A program made the translations under genes and the position numbers. Positions 27,217 through 36,446 of a stretch of DNA of 64,000 nucleotides are shown here, in pieces (the stretch's first letter is position 1; every line of letters begins with the position of its first letter). Under the pieces are notes generated by a model. The model saw nothing but the letters and a program-made list of their open reading frames with translations, had not been told where the DNA came from and searched no databases. Source of the DNA: an uncultured Acidimicrobiaceae bacterium (GTDB lineage Bacteria; Actinomycetota; Acidimicrobiia; Spongiisociales; SHLN01); contig CAMYMH010000010.1 in the NCBI GenBank assembly GCA_947259275.1, forward strand, positions 16,833 through 80,832. Direction: 5' to 3'.

Positions 27217-28622
27217 TGAGCCGGCGCCGGTCGCCCGTAGTCGAAACAGCGAGACCCGGCGGGAAGGACCTTGTCGGGATTGAAAAGCCCGACGGGATCG
27301 AAAGCCTCACGCAGCCTCGCCTGGGCGTCCAGATCGACGGGCGAGAATACCAGCGACATGAGGTCCCGTTTCTCGAGGCCGATGCCGTGTTCACCCGAGA
27401 GGGTGCCACCTGCTTCTACTGATGCCGTCACGATTTCGTCGGCCGCCGCTTGAACCCGTTCCAGGGTGCCGGGCTCGGCGGCGTCGAACGGCATCAGGGG
27501 GTGAAGGTTGCCGTCGCCGGCGTGGAACACGTTCATCACTTCCAGGTCGTGGCGCTCGGCAATCTCATGCACCCTGCCCAGGATGTCCACCAGCCGGCTG
27601 CGGGGCACGACCGTGTCGTGCAGGTAGTAATCGGGTGCCCGCTGGGCGACCGCACCGAAGGCGCCCTTGCGGCCCTTCCACCATCGGGCTGCCTCGTCGG
27701 CATCGGCAGCCAGCCGGGCCGACAGGGCACCGTTGGCTTTGGCGATGTTGGAGAGCATTTCGGCCTCGGCCTCGACTGCCGCCGGGTGACCGGCCAGCTC
27801 GGCGAGCAACACACCGGCGGCGTCGGTGGGAAACCCGGCATGAATCCAGTTCTCGATGAGCCCCACCATGACTCGGTCCATCATCTCGAGCGCGGCCGGT
27901 ATCACTCCGGCGGCCACGGTGTCTGAGACGGTGGCCGCCGCGTCGGCGGTGTCACCGAAGGCGAGGAGCAAAGTGCGGGTGGCGGGAGCGTCCTCGGTCA
28001 GCCGTACCAGGACCCGGGTCACAACCCCGACCGTTCCCTCCGATCCCACTACCACTCCTCGCAGGTCGAGCCCGATCGGGTCTGGAGCCGCGCCGCCGAG
28101 CATGACAACTTCACCGTCGACGGTCACCAACTCGATGCCCAGCACGTGGGCCACGGTGGTGCCGTCTGCCAGGCAGTGGGGCCCGCCGGCGTTGGTGGCG
28201 ACGTTGCCGCCGATGGTGCAGATCGATTGGGACGAGGGGTCGGGGGCGTAGTGGAGGCCGAGCGGCGCGATGTGCTGGGAGAGCTCCAGATTGATCAGCC
28301 CGGGCCCCACCCAGGCGGTGCGTGACGCCTCGTCAACTTCGTGAATCTCATCCATGCGGGTCAGCACCACCAGGACTGCCGGCCCGGTGGGCACCGCGCC
28401 GCTCGCCAGGCCGGTTCCGGCGCCGCGCGCTACCACCGGGCTCCCGTGGTTGCGGGCGGTGCGTACGATCTCGACCACCTCGGCCGTGGTTCGTGGATGA
28501 ACGATCACCTCGACCGGTCCCGTCCGGAGACCGCCGTCGCGAGCGTAGACGTGGCGCTCCAGTGGATCCGTCTTGACCCGGCCGGGGCCGAGGAACGCAG
28601 CTAGATCGTCAGCCAAGGACAT
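27213..28622 (-). CDS. glcD: Glycolate oxidase catalytic subunit GlcD (FAD-linked)
   Basis: A 469-residue FAD-linked oxidase: FAD domain with VVARGAGTGLASGAVP, IGGNVATNAGGPHCLADG and GVVVGSEGTVGVVTRVLVRL. The FAD-oxidase C domain contains NVFHAGDGNLHPLMPFD and SGEHGIGLEKRDL, ending FDPVGLFNPDKVLP. It oxidises glycolate (or a related 2-hydroxyacid such as D-lactate) to the 2-oxoacid. It is the first gene of the overlapping glcDEF-lactonase unit, divergent from the B12-radical SAM gene across a 175-base gap. Confidence 0.92.
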   Translation of the reverse strand: MSLADDLAAFLGPGRVKTDPLERHVYARDGGLRTGPVEVIVHPRTTAEVVEIVRTARNHGSPVVARGAGTGLASGAVPTGPAVLVVLTRMDEIHEVDEASRTAWVGPGLINLELSQHIAPLGLHYAPDPSSQSICTIGGNVATNAGGPHCLADGTTVAHVLGIELVTVDGEVVMLGGAAPDPIGLDLRGVVVGSEGTVGVVTRVLVRLTEDAPATRTLLLAFGDTADAAATVSDTVAAGVIPAALEMMDRVMVGLIENWIHAGFPTDAAGVLLAELAGHPAAVEAEAEMLSNIAKANGALSARLAADADEAARWWKGRKGAFGAVAQRAPDYYLHDTVVPRSRLVDILGRVHEIAERHDLEVMNVFHAGDGNLHPLMPFDAAEPGTLERVQAAADEIVTASVEAGGTLSGEHGIGLEKRDLMSLVFSPVDLDAQARLREAFDPVGLFNPDKVLPAGSRCFDYGRPAPAQ

Positions 28623-28797
28623 GAACCGAGGCTACCCGGATTCACGGCGGCCCCTTCCCGAAAACGGCGGCCGCCGGCTCGATACCCGGTCGAACCAGGT
28701 CAGACCAACGCTTCATAGGCCCGCTTGGAAACTACCTTCGGCCTCTGGGCCGGCCGGCGGCTACCAGATACGTTGGGGATGGGACGAAGGGAAATCG

Positions 28798-30636
28798 ATG
28801 AGAAATCCGTTCCGGCGTGACCTCGTGCTGCTGCACCCGCCGTCGGTCTACGACTTTCGAGCCAAGGAGATCTTCCTGGGCCCGATTGCCGACGCCGTGC
28901 CGTCGACGAGCGCCTTTGAAATGTACCCGGTGGGGCTCACCAGCATCGCCTCGTTCCTGGAGAAGAATCACTACAACGTCCAGATCGTCAACCTGGCCTA
29001 CCGGATGATGAAGAACCCGAAGTTCGATGCCGACCGGTACATCGGAAAACAAGACGGCACCGTTTTCGGGATCGACCTCCATTGGCTCCCGCACGCCCAG
29101 GGCGGGCTGGCCCTGGCCGAGATGGTCAAGCGGCACCACCCCGAGAGCCACGTTCTTTTCGGCGGCCTGTCGGCCAGCTACTACCACGAGGAGCTGATCG
29201 GCTATCCCTTCGTCGACTTCGTCATTCGAGGTGACTCGACCGAGGAGCCGGTCCGCCAGTTGCTACAGGCATTGCGGGAGGGTGGGGACCTCGCAGGGGT
29301 TGAGAACCTCACCTGGAAGCGCCTCGACGGTTCGTCGGTCGTGAATCCACTCACGTTCATACCGTGTGATCTCGATTACGTCGACGTTCCCGACTATCGC
29401 TTCGCTCTTCGGTCGGTTTTCAAGTACGGGAACCTCGACAATCTCATCCCCTACCTGGAGTGGATGCGTTATCCGATCACGATGCTGCTCAACAGTCGAG
29501 GCTGCGCCGAGAACTGCGCGGTGTGCGGGGGGTCGGTCTCGGCCTACCGCCAGATCTGCGACCGCACGCTGCCCGCCTATCGATCCCCCCGCAAGCTCAT
29601 CGAGGACGTGCAGACCATCACCAGCTTCTCCCGCGCGCCCATCTTCGTGGTGCATGACCCCCGCATGGGCGGCATGGTGCGCTGCGTTGAGTTCTTCTCC
29701 CGGCTCTCCGAGGTGGATCTCGCGAACGAGCTGGTGCTGGAGTTGTTCTTTCCGGCCGGGGATGCCTTCTTTTCCATGGTGGCCGACAGCGTGGAAACGT
29801 GGAGTGCCCAACTCACGATCGAATCACCGATCGAGGCGTTGCGACGGATCAATGCCAAGTTCCCATTCTCCAACGCCGAGTTGGAGGACACCATGAGATC
29901 CGCTTTCAACCACGGCTGCCAAAAGATGGACCTCTTCTTCATGGTGGGCCTTCCCCATCAGTCATACGACGACGCGCTGGAAGCGGTTTCCTACTACGAG
30001 CATCTGTTGGAGCAGCTCGCAGACGTCGGACCCATTCATGCCTTCGTGGCCCCGCTCAGCCCCTTCCTCGATCCCGGCAGCCGGGCATTCGAGAATCCCG
30101 AGTTCGGCTACCGGCTCCGGTACCGAACCCTCGAAGAGCATCGACAGGCGTTGCTGCAGCCGTCGTGGAAGGACATTCTTTCGTTCGAGACCGACGCCAT
30201 GAGCGCCGAGGAGCTGGCGCAGGCGACCTATCGAGTGGCACGGGAGCTCAACCTCCTCAAGTACCGCCACGAGTTGATCGACGCCGCCACCTATGTAAAC
30301 GTCGCCCAGCGGTTGCGCACCGCCGAGTCGATACTGGCCGACCTCGATCGGACTGCCGGCCTCCCGCCCGAGAAGCGCCAGCAGGCATACCGACAGATGC
30401 AGAAGAGGTTGCGGTTCGCGAACGGATCGACGCTTTCGGGTGATGATGAGATGAAGTGGCCCCTTTCGCGGCGCTTCCATTTAGGAGCGACCCTGGCGCG
30501 CGGCTTGGCGGCAGGCCTCGGCAACGAGGTACGGCACACGGCGGCCCGTCTGGGCGGTAAGTACGACACGGCGCCGTTCGCGGGCACACGGGCAGCACCC
30601 TGGAGCTCTCGACTCGGCTCGTCGGCACCTCGGTGA
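28798..30636 (+). CDS. B12-binding-domain radical SAM protein of unknown substrate
   Basis: About 612 residues from ATG 28798, which I prefer because the open frame upstream lacks family character. The N-terminal cobalamin-binding domain (about 5-165) has GIDLHWLPHAQGG and VLFGGLSASYYHEELIGYPF. The radical SAM core carries C236, C240 and C243 (RGCAENCAVCGG). The last about 60 residues are basic and low-complexity. Such enzymes perform methylations or C-C rearrangements in natural product, lipid or hopanoid pathways. Nothing nearby fixes the substrate. Confidence 0.83.
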   Translation: MRNPFRRDLVLLHPPSVYDFRAKEIFLGPIADAVPSTSAFEMYPVGLTSIASFLEKNHYNVQIVNLAYRMMKNPKFDADRYIGKQDGTVFGIDLHWLPHAQGGLALAEMVKRHHPESHVLFGGLSASYYHEELIGYPFVDFVIRGDSTEEPVRQLLQALREGGDLAGVENLTWKRLDGSSVVNPLTFIPCDLDYVDVPDYRFALRSVFKYGNLDNLIPYLEWMRYPITMLLNSRGCAENCAVCGGSVSAYRQICDRTLPAYRSPRKLIEDVQTITSFSRAPIFVVHDPRMGGMVRCVEFFSRLSEVDLANELVLELFFPAGDAFFSMVADSVETWSAQLTIESPIEALRRINAKFPFSNAELEDTMRSAFNHGCQKMDLFFMVGLPHQSYDDALEAVSYYEHLLEQLADVGPIHAFVAPLSPFLDPGSRAFENPEFGYRLRYRTLEEHRQALLQPSWKDILSFETDAMSAEELAQATYRVARELNLLKYRHELIDAATYVNVAQRLRTAESILADLDRTAGLPPEKRQQAYRQMQKRLRFANGSTLSGDDEMKWPLSRRFHLGATLARGLAAGLGNEVRHTAARLGGKYDTAPFAGTRAAPWSSRLGSSAPR

Positions 30637-30667
30637 TCGGTGGTATGCCGGGGCGTAGCCTGCGGTG

Positions 30668-31531
30668 ATGCGATTTCTCGACGCCGGGAGCCTGCGGGCC
30701 GCTTTGCCGATGCCTCGTGCCATCGAGACGATGCGGGCCGCCTTCGGCCCGGACCGGGAGACGCCTCCGAGGACGCGGGTGGGAGCATCGCTGTTCATGC
30801 CGGGCCGGGTCGGCGACGTGTCCGGAATCAAAGTGGTCTCGACGGTTCCCGGAAACCCGGCCGGGATCGTGGTGGTCTTCGGACCCGACGGGGCCCCGCT
30901 GGGCCTGGTCGACGGTCCGACCTTGACGGCGATCCGTACGGGTGCCGGGTGCGGGCTGGCCACGGATCTGATGGCTGCCGGTTCGGTGTCGACGATGGCG
31001 ATGCTGGGGGCCGGGTCGATGGCGGCCGATCAGGTGGCGGCGGTGCGGGCGGTGCGGCCGATCGACCGGGTCAGAGTGTGGAGCCGGGCCTTTGCCCACG
31101 CCGAGGCCCTGGCCGAGCGGATCGGAGCCGAGCCTGTGGCCGATCCCGATGAGGCGGTGGCGGGGGCGGAGGTTGTCACGACGGCGACTCCCGCTCGGGC
31201 CCCGATCTTCTCGGCTGCCGCCATCGCTCCCGGAACCCACCTCAATGCGGTTGGTGCCTTCACCCCCGCCATGGTCGAGCTTCCGGCTCAGGTGGTCCGG
31301 CAAGCCTTTGTCGCGGTCGACGATCGTGAGGCTGCCGCCGCCGAGGCTGGGGACCTGCTTCAGGCAGAGGTTGAGCCCGACGCCGACATGGCGGAGATGC
31401 TTGCCGGCCGGAGGCCCCCGCAGGGTGCGACCACGGTATTCAAGTCCGTCGGTATCTCCAGCCAGGACGTGGCGGCCGCCCTGGGCGCCCTTCAGACGGC
31501 GGAAGCCGATAACCTCGGCGTCATTCTCTGA
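30668..31531 (+). CDS. Ornithine cyclodeaminase/mu-crystallin family oxidoreductase
   Basis: A 287-residue NAD(P)-binding protein: TRVGASLFMPG, IKVVSTVPGNPAG, VDGPTLTAIRTGAG, Rossmann motif MLGAGSMAADQV and VGAFTPAMVELP. Members act as cyclodeaminases, ketimine reductases or alanine and other imino-acid dehydrogenases. It begins 32 bases after the radical SAM gene and may share its transcript. The substrate cannot be told. GTG at 30665 directly precedes the chosen ATG. Confidence 0.85.
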   Translation: MRFLDAGSLRAALPMPRAIETMRAAFGPDRETPPRTRVGASLFMPGRVGDVSGIKVVSTVPGNPAGIVVVFGPDGAPLGLVDGPTLTAIRTGAGCGLATDLMAAGSVSTMAMLGAGSMAADQVAAVRAVRPIDRVRVWSRAFAHAEALAERIGAEPVADPDEAVAGAEVVTTATPARAPIFSAAAIAPGTHLNAVGAFTPAMVELPAQVVRQAFVAVDDREAAAAEAGDLLQAEVEPDADMAEMLAGRRPPQGATTVFKSVGISSQDVAAALGALQTAEADNLGVIL

Positions 31532-31579
31532 GGCTCGAGCGAGCGCTTCACAGGTGAACTGTGGGCCCGACTCTGTTGG

Positions 31580-31617
31580 TTCGGCGACCTCCCAACCTGC
31601 GTCCGGGAGAACGCCGG
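31580..31617. repeat. REP-like nested palindrome (copy 2, degenerate)
   Basis: TTCGGCGACCTCCCAACC pairs imperfectly with GTCCGGGAGAACGCCGG. It is related to copies at 20177-20217 and 43975-44014, but with mismatches in the outer arm. It lies in the 105-base convergent gap between the cyclodeaminase and histidine kinase genes, where it could also end both transcripts. Confidence 0.5.
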
Positions 31618-31636
31618 TTCCCGGGGTTGGCACCCG

Positions 31637-33040
31637 CTAAGCGGCCTGTGACAAGCCGAGCGGGTAGGTGACGGCGAAGACCGTTTCGTTTTTGTCGCGC
31701 CGGTGGGCGATGCTGCCCCCGGTTTGGGTAGTGAGGAGGTGAGCGATTGAGAGCCCCAGGCCGACGCTGCCGGTTAGGAGCGGCGCATCCCCCTGATGAA
31801 TAAAGCGGGTGAAGAGGCGCTCCTCGAGGTGAGCGGAGACACCGGGCCCGTCGTCCCGCACCTCAATGATGTATTGGTTCCCTTTCACGCGGCCAACGAG
31901 TCGGATATTCATCCCACCATGGCGATGGGCGTTTGAGACGAGGTTACGAATCACCTGCCGCAGCCGCAGCCGATCCCCGGTTATGAGCCCAGCCTCCATA
32001 TCCTGTTCGATCTCGACTCCGGTTGCCTTAAACGGGTCGAGGACTGTGGCGACCTCCGCAACCGGGTCTACGTCCTCGATCGCGAACACCAGTCCCCCCT
32101 GATCCGCGCTGGCGGCGGTAAGCAGGTCTTCGACCATCCGGCTCAGCTCGGCAGATTCGCTGGCGATGAGCGTTACCACCTCGCGGTAGAGGGCGGGGTC
32201 CTGCTCGATTGACCGCCCGAGCAACTCGTGAGAGAACCCGTAGATGCTCGTCAATGGGGTGCGTAACTCATGGGAGAGATTGGTGATGAACTCGTCTTTG
32301 GTCTTGCTAATGGCCCGGTGCGTCTCGAGTTGATGTTCCAGCTCGCGTCGTCGCTCCTCCCGCCGCGAGCGGACCCGGTAGGCCAGCAACGCTGCGAGTG
32401 GGACGAGGAGCACAACTACGAATCTTGCTGCGTCGACAAGACGCCCGGCGTCTTTGCGCCCGAGTGCGATGCGGGCCAGAGCTTGGTTCCTTTGGTCAGC
32501 CAAAACTGTGACCAGCGCTTGATAGGAAACCACGACTTCGGACGCGATGGCGGCTTCGGCACCGGCAAGGTCGCCGTCACGGATCAGGCCGATTACGCCC
32601 CGCGTGGCGCTGGCCAGCGCGGCCGAGTCGTCCGAGATCTGCTGAGCCGTCTCTGTGTCTGCCAGCTCGTCGGTCACCCGGTCGGTTCGGTTCACGAGCT
32701 CGGCGGTGGCTGCTTCGGCTTGGCTGAGGTTGAGAGCAAGGTCACTGTCCCGGGTTATCCCTGCAGCCTGGGCCTCCGCGATTACGAGTGCCTGAGCGGT
32801 TTGGTTGCGCGCCGCCGCGGCTGCGCTTAGCGAGGCCTCCTCGAGGATGCCGGCAGTTCCCTGGGCGGCTACATCGGAGGTCCCTTTGGCGATCGCGAAG
32901 ATCGCTGCCGTGGCGATCAGCCCAACAATTAAGGTTGCACTGATCCCCACCACCAGGCCCGATCGGGTGCGCAAGCCTCCACCGGGGGGCTGGTGGATGT
33001 CCGCGGTGGCTTCGGGCAGTGTCGACGATGTGCGCGTCAT
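31637..33040 (-). CDS. Membrane sensor histidine kinase (HisKA/HATPase)
   Basis: A 467-residue kinase: membrane helix near 28-50, an extracytoplasmic helical region of about 140 residues rich in Ala/Glu/Asp (four-helix-bundle-like sensor), and a second helix near 203-220. The phosphoacceptor helix ITNLSHELRTPLTSIYGF follows at about 255-272, then HATPase boxes (LVSNAHRHGG, DDGPGVSAHLEERLF, VGLGLSIAHLL). There is no response regulator beside it. Its start overlaps the upstream Thr/Pro stalk protein gene by four bases, implying a shared function. Confidence 0.9.
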   Translation of the reverse strand: MTRTSSTLPEATADIHQPPGGGLRTRSGLVVGISATLIVGLIATAAIFAIAKGTSDVAAQGTAGILEEASLSAAAAARNQTAQALVIAEAQAAGITRDSDLALNLSQAEAATAELVNRTDRVTDELADTETAQQISDDSAALASATRGVIGLIRDGDLAGAEAAIASEVVVSYQALVTVLADQRNQALARIALGRKDAGRLVDAARFVVVLLVPLAALLAYRVRSRREERRRELEHQLETHRAISKTKDEFITNLSHELRTPLTSIYGFSHELLGRSIEQDPALYREVVTLIASESAELSRMVEDLLTAASADQGGLVFAIEDVDPVAEVATVLDPFKATGVEIEQDMEAGLITGDRLRLRQVIRNLVSNAHRHGGMNIRLVGRVKGNQYIIEVRDDGPGVSAHLEERLFTRFIHQGDAPLLTGSVGLGLSIAHLLTTQTGGSIAHRRDKNETVFAVTYPLGLSQAA

Positions 33041-34365
33041 TGTTTCTCTCCTCGCTGGGAGCTGCGTCGAGAACCGGCCAGAACGCGAAGTCGCGACTTA
33101 CTTGTCACCCAGGCAGCCCCGAGCGACAACAGCAGGCCGGGTAACAGGAGTTCGATGCCGGCATCCGTGAAAGCACCCACAAAGGCCTCCAACAGCAACC
33201 ATGGCGAAAGGACCGCTGCCGCGGCTGCCGGTGGAATCACCAGCTCGAGACCATCGAGCAACATGCTCGAAAACTCCCGATCCGCCGCGGTTTCTTCCTC
33301 GGTGCTCTCGAGAAGTGGTGCTAGGGCGATGTCCCGACCGGCACTCTGATCAGGCGGGAACGACTCGTTTGGCGTCGTCGAGGGAAAAGCCTCCGGCCCC
33401 GGAGTTGATCCACCAGGATCCGTCGCCGGTGGTACCTCGCTGGTCGTGGTCGTGGTGGTTGGCTCCAGCGTTGTCGTCGTTGGCGGGGTCACCCTTGTCG
33501 AATTGATCGTGGTCGTGGTTGGTAGCGGCACCGTCGTCGTCGTGGCTGGCGGCGGCACCATCGTCGTGGTGGTGGTCGTGGTCGTGGTGGTGGTTGGCAG
33601 CGGCACCGTGGTGGTGGTGGTGGTGGTGGTGGTGGTTGGCGGCGGCACCGTCGTCGTGGTCGTAGTGGCGGTGGTCGTGGACGTCGTCGTTGGCGTCCCA
33701 AGCTGTACCGTCAGCCGGGTCGAGTAAGCGGTCGTGTCGTAAGCGAACCACATGTCGTCTCCGGACTGGTCGCCTACGACCAGCTTCACGGCGAGGGATC
33801 GGCCTTCGGCCACTGTGTATGCCACGGTTCCAAAGTCGATGGTGCCCGATATCCAACTGTCTGAGCCACCACCCCACGGGTCAAGCGTCTTCGATGCCGA
33901 ATCGATCAGGGTGCAGGTCGTTCCCGCAGATGTGCAGTCGAGTAGGTAAGCCTGGACCACGCCCTGCTTGTTGTTATCGAAGTCCTTCATGGCGCTCCAA
34001 AGGGTGAGCGAGGCGGGGCCGTCGAGGTCGACGCCCGTAGGAGAGCCCACCCATAGCTGGTATTTGACTGGATCGGTCTCGTTGATGCCCTGGTCGGATT
34101 TGGCTAGTAACAAACCCGGAAAGGCATCCCGGCCCGGATCGTAGTTGGGTAGCGTGGTGGCGGCCGGAGCGCTCGGCGAGAGCGATGCCGCCGGGACACC
34201 GTCTCCTTTGAGATAAAACACATTCGATGCCGCATAGGTGGCCACCAGCGGAAACGCAACCTTCAGCAGAACTGCGGCGGCGATCGCGACCGTGTACAGG
34301 TGCCGCCAAGCAAACCGACCAGCACCAGAGCCGTCGCGCCGAGGGTGCGCGTGGTTCACGTCCAC
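33037..34365 (-). CDS. Cell-surface protein with Thr/Pro stalk and C-terminal membrane segments
   Basis: A 442-residue protein: a signal or anchor helix (about 24-46), an extracytoplasmic beta-rich domain (about 48-225) with an internal cysteine pair (LLDCTSAGTTCTL), a Thr/Pro stalk of about 90 residues (coded by 33420-33705), and two hydrophobic C-terminal segments (about 370-425) ending in a basic tail. No family is recognised for the globular domain. It is translationally coupled to a histidine kinase, so it may be an external sensor or adhesin feeding that kinase. Stalks of this kind are common in surface proteins. Confidence 0.72.
   Translation of the reverse strand: MDVNHAHPRRDGSGAGRFAWRHLYTVAIAAAVLLKVAFPLVATYAASNVFYLKGDGVPAASLSPSAPAATTLPNYDPGRDAFPGLLLAKSDQGINETDPVKYQLWVGSPTGVDLDGPASLTLWSAMKDFDNNKQGVVQAYLLDCTSAGTTCTLIDSASKTLDPWGGGSDSWISGTIDFGTVAYTVAEGRSLAVKLVVGDQSGDDMWFAYDTTAYSTRLTVQLGTPTTTSTTTATTTTTTVPPPTTTTTTTTTTVPLPTTTTTTTTTTTMVPPPATTTTVPLPTTTTINSTRVTPPTTTTLEPTTTTTTSEVPPATDPGGSTPGPEAFPSTTPNESFPPDQSAGRDIALAPLLESTEEETAADREFSSMLLDGLELVIPPAAAAAVLSPWLLLEAFVGAFTDAGIELLLPGLLLSLGAAWVTSKSRLRVLAGSRRSSQRGEKQ
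33420..33705 (-). repeat. Low-complexity Thr/Pro codon repeat inside the surface protein
   Basis: Runs of ACC/ACG-type codons (GGT/CGT on the forward strand) broken by VPPP, VPLP and MVPPP blocks, giving at least four irregular repeat units. It is a coding repeat that is likely to vary in length between strains, not a CRISPR array or intergenic repeat. Confidence 0.8.
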
Positions 34366-34530
34366 CTACCTTCAGTGGCTTAAGACCGACATATCGACTC
34401 ATCGGGCGCTGGACTCGGGGTCTTGAGGACGGGATCTCGTCATACGCTACGACTCACGGCGCTATGCCAGGCCGGCCTCAATCTCCCCGATCCGCCCCGC
34501 TAGGGCTTTGCAGCCGGGGCCATTCGAGCC

Positions 34531-35319
34531 TCAGATCCGGTTGCGGTAGCGGGCGATGGTCAGTGGGCTGAACAGCACGGTGATTGCGACCAACCAGCCG
34601 ATCGACTTCAAGACCGGGGTGGCGACGGCGCCGCCCAGCATGAGTCCCCGGGTGGCGTCGATGAAGGCGGTGATCGGGTTGACTCTCGCGAGTGCCTCGA
34701 GCCAGCCGGGCATCGTTTCGATGGGCACGAACGCCGAACTGAGGAACGTGAGGGGGAGGATGATCATGAAGCCCCACGTGTTCACCGATTCGGGCGTCCG
34801 GGCGGTGACGCCGATGAAGGCCATGGGCCAGCACATGGTGATGCCGAACGCCGTCACCAGGATGAGCGCGCCGATGGCCCCGGCGAAGCCACCCCCAAAC
34901 CGGAAGCCCAGCGCCACTCCGAAGCCGGTCATGATGAGGGCGCTCCACACCACCCGGACCCCATCGGCGGCGATCCGTCCCCCCACCACCGCCGAGCGGG
35001 CAATCGGCAGCGAGCGAAACCGATCGATCAAGCCTTTGGTGAAATCGGAGTTCAATCCCAGGGCGGTCGTGAACGGGGTGAAGGCGATGCCCTGTACCAG
35101 GATGCCAGGCAGCGCGAACTGCAAGTACTCCCGGCTCGACCCGGCGATCGCTCCCCCGAACACGTAGACGAACAGCACCAGGAACATGAGCGGCTGGATG
35201 GTCATCTCGACCAGCTGCTCGGGATTGGCCCGAATGTGCAAGAGATTGCGGCGGGCGATCGTCAGCGTGTTGCCGACGACGTTGGGGCGGCCGGGTAAGA
35301 CCGTGGTTTCGACAGTCAT
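34531..35319 (-). CDS. ABC-2-type multidrug/lipid transporter permease (DrrB-like)
   Basis: A 262-residue membrane protein with six predicted helices and the ABC-2 signature of daunorubicin-type exporters: FALPGILVQGIAFTPF, LSSAFVPIETMPGWLEA, VNPITAFIDATRGLMLGG. Its start overlaps the ATPase gene by four bases. With the ATPase it would form a two-plus-two exporter for a drug, glycolipid or peptide. It lies about 8 kb from the NRPS genes on the same replicon, but nothing ties it to them directly. Confidence 0.9.
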   Translation of the reverse strand: MTVETTVLPGRPNVVGNTLTIARRNLLHIRANPEQLVEMTIQPLMFLVLFVYVFGGAIAGSSREYLQFALPGILVQGIAFTPFTTALGLNSDFTKGLIDRFRSLPIARSAVVGGRIAADGVRVVWSALIMTGFGVALGFRFGGGFAGAIGALILVTAFGITMCWPMAFIGVTARTPESVNTWGFMIILPLTFLSSAFVPIETMPGWLEALARVNPITAFIDATRGLMLGGAVATPVLKSIGWLVAITVLFSPLTIARYRNRI

Positions 35320-36299
35320 GCGTTGCTCCCTTCCTGGGCTTGCTCATTTTCGAGTTCCTCGGTAGCGGTGTGCCCGGTGATGGCGAGGAACACCTCATCG
35401 AGACTGGGGCGCCGCAATGACAGGTCTTCTACTGCGATCCCGGCCTCGTCCAGCTTCCGGACCGCATGACCGAGTGCCGACCGGTCGGCAATGGTGACAC
35501 TGACGACCTGTCCTTCGACGTGGCTGCCGTCACCGTCCGCCGCGAACTGATGGAGAATCTGCTCGGTTGCCGCCAGGTCTGCCGGATCGAGGGGATGGGC
35601 CTGGAGGACCTGTCCTCCCACCCTGGTCTTCAAATCCAGGGGCGTCCCGGCGGCGATGACCCGTCCGTGGTCGATGACGACGATATCGTCGGCGAGCCGG
35701 TCGGCCTCGTCCAGGTACTGGGTCGTGAGCAGGACGGTGGTGCCCTCAGCGACCAGTTGACGGATGAGGTCCCACAGATCGAGGCGGCTGCGAGGGTCGA
35801 GCCCGGTGGTTGGCTCGTCCAGGTAGAGGAAGGGCGGTCTGCCTACCAGGCTGGCGGCCAGATCCAGGCGCCGCCGCATGCCGCCGGAATAGGTCTTGAC
35901 CAGCTTCGAAGCGGCGTCGGCCAGGTCGAACCGGTCGAGTAGGGCACCGGCTCGGCTGCGCGCTTCCCGGGATGATACGCCGAGCAGCCGGCCGATCATG
36001 TAGAGGTTCTCTTCGCCGGAGAGCAATTCGTCCACCGCGGCGTATTGGCCGGTGAGCCCGATGCGGCGGCGCACTTCGGCCGGTTGGGTGAGCACATCAA
36101 AGCCGCCGACCGTGGCCCGGCCGGCATGCGGCTTGAGGAGGGTGGACAGGATTCTGATGGCGGTCGTCTTCCCGGCCCCGTTTGGCCCGAGCAGTCCGAA
36201 CACGGTGCCCTCCGTCACCGCCAGGTCGATTCCGTCGAGTGCCGTGACATTTCCGAAGGTCCTGACCAGGCCCTCGGCTTCTATCGCTGGTACCCCCAC
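35316..36299 (-). CDS. ABC transporter ATP-binding protein (DrrA-like)
   Basis: A 327-residue ATPase from GTG 36299 (VGVPAIEAEGLVRTFG), chosen because GAGGAGGG lies just upstream and the family begins there, although the frame extends to 36431. Walker A GPNGAGKTT, signature YSGGMRRRLDLA, Walker B FLYLDEPTTGLDP, and a DrrA-type C-terminal extension (residues about 230-327, ending SLDEVFLAITGH). It energises the adjacent DrrB-like permease. Confidence 0.92.
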   Translation of the reverse strand: MGVPAIEAEGLVRTFGNVTALDGIDLAVTEGTVFGLLGPNGAGKTTAIRILSTLLKPHAGRATVGGFDVLTQPAEVRRRIGLTGQYAAVDELLSGEENLYMIGRLLGVSSREARSRAGALLDRFDLADAASKLVKTYSGGMRRRLDLAASLVGRPPFLYLDEPTTGLDPRSRLDLWDLIRQLVAEGTTVLLTTQYLDEADRLADDIVVIDHGRVIAAGTPLDLKTRVGGQVLQAHPLDPADLAATEQILHQFAADGDGSHVEGQVVSVTIADRSALGHAVRKLDEAGIAVEDLSLRRPSLDEVFLAITGHTATEELENEQAQEGSNA

Positions 36300-36446
36300 T
36301 CGCGCCCTCCTCTCATCGTGACCTTCACGGGAGGCTACGGCTTGCGGGGTAGTAGGTGTCGAGCGGCTGGGGCGGTGCCTACGTGCCCCGATCGTCATCT
36401 CGCCAAGGGCGACGTGGCGCGTTGGCAGCACCAGGTCGGGCGCGTA

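Noticed and set aside
33420..33705. Short regularly spaced repeats that could suggest a CRISPR array
   Set aside because: The repeats are in-frame Thr/Pro codons of a surface protein with irregular unit lengths and no unique spacers; no cas genes are present.
34531..36299. DrrAB transporter as the exporter of the NRPS product
   Set aside because: It is about 9 kb away with unrelated genes between and is not part of the NRPS transcripts; the link is too weak to claim.
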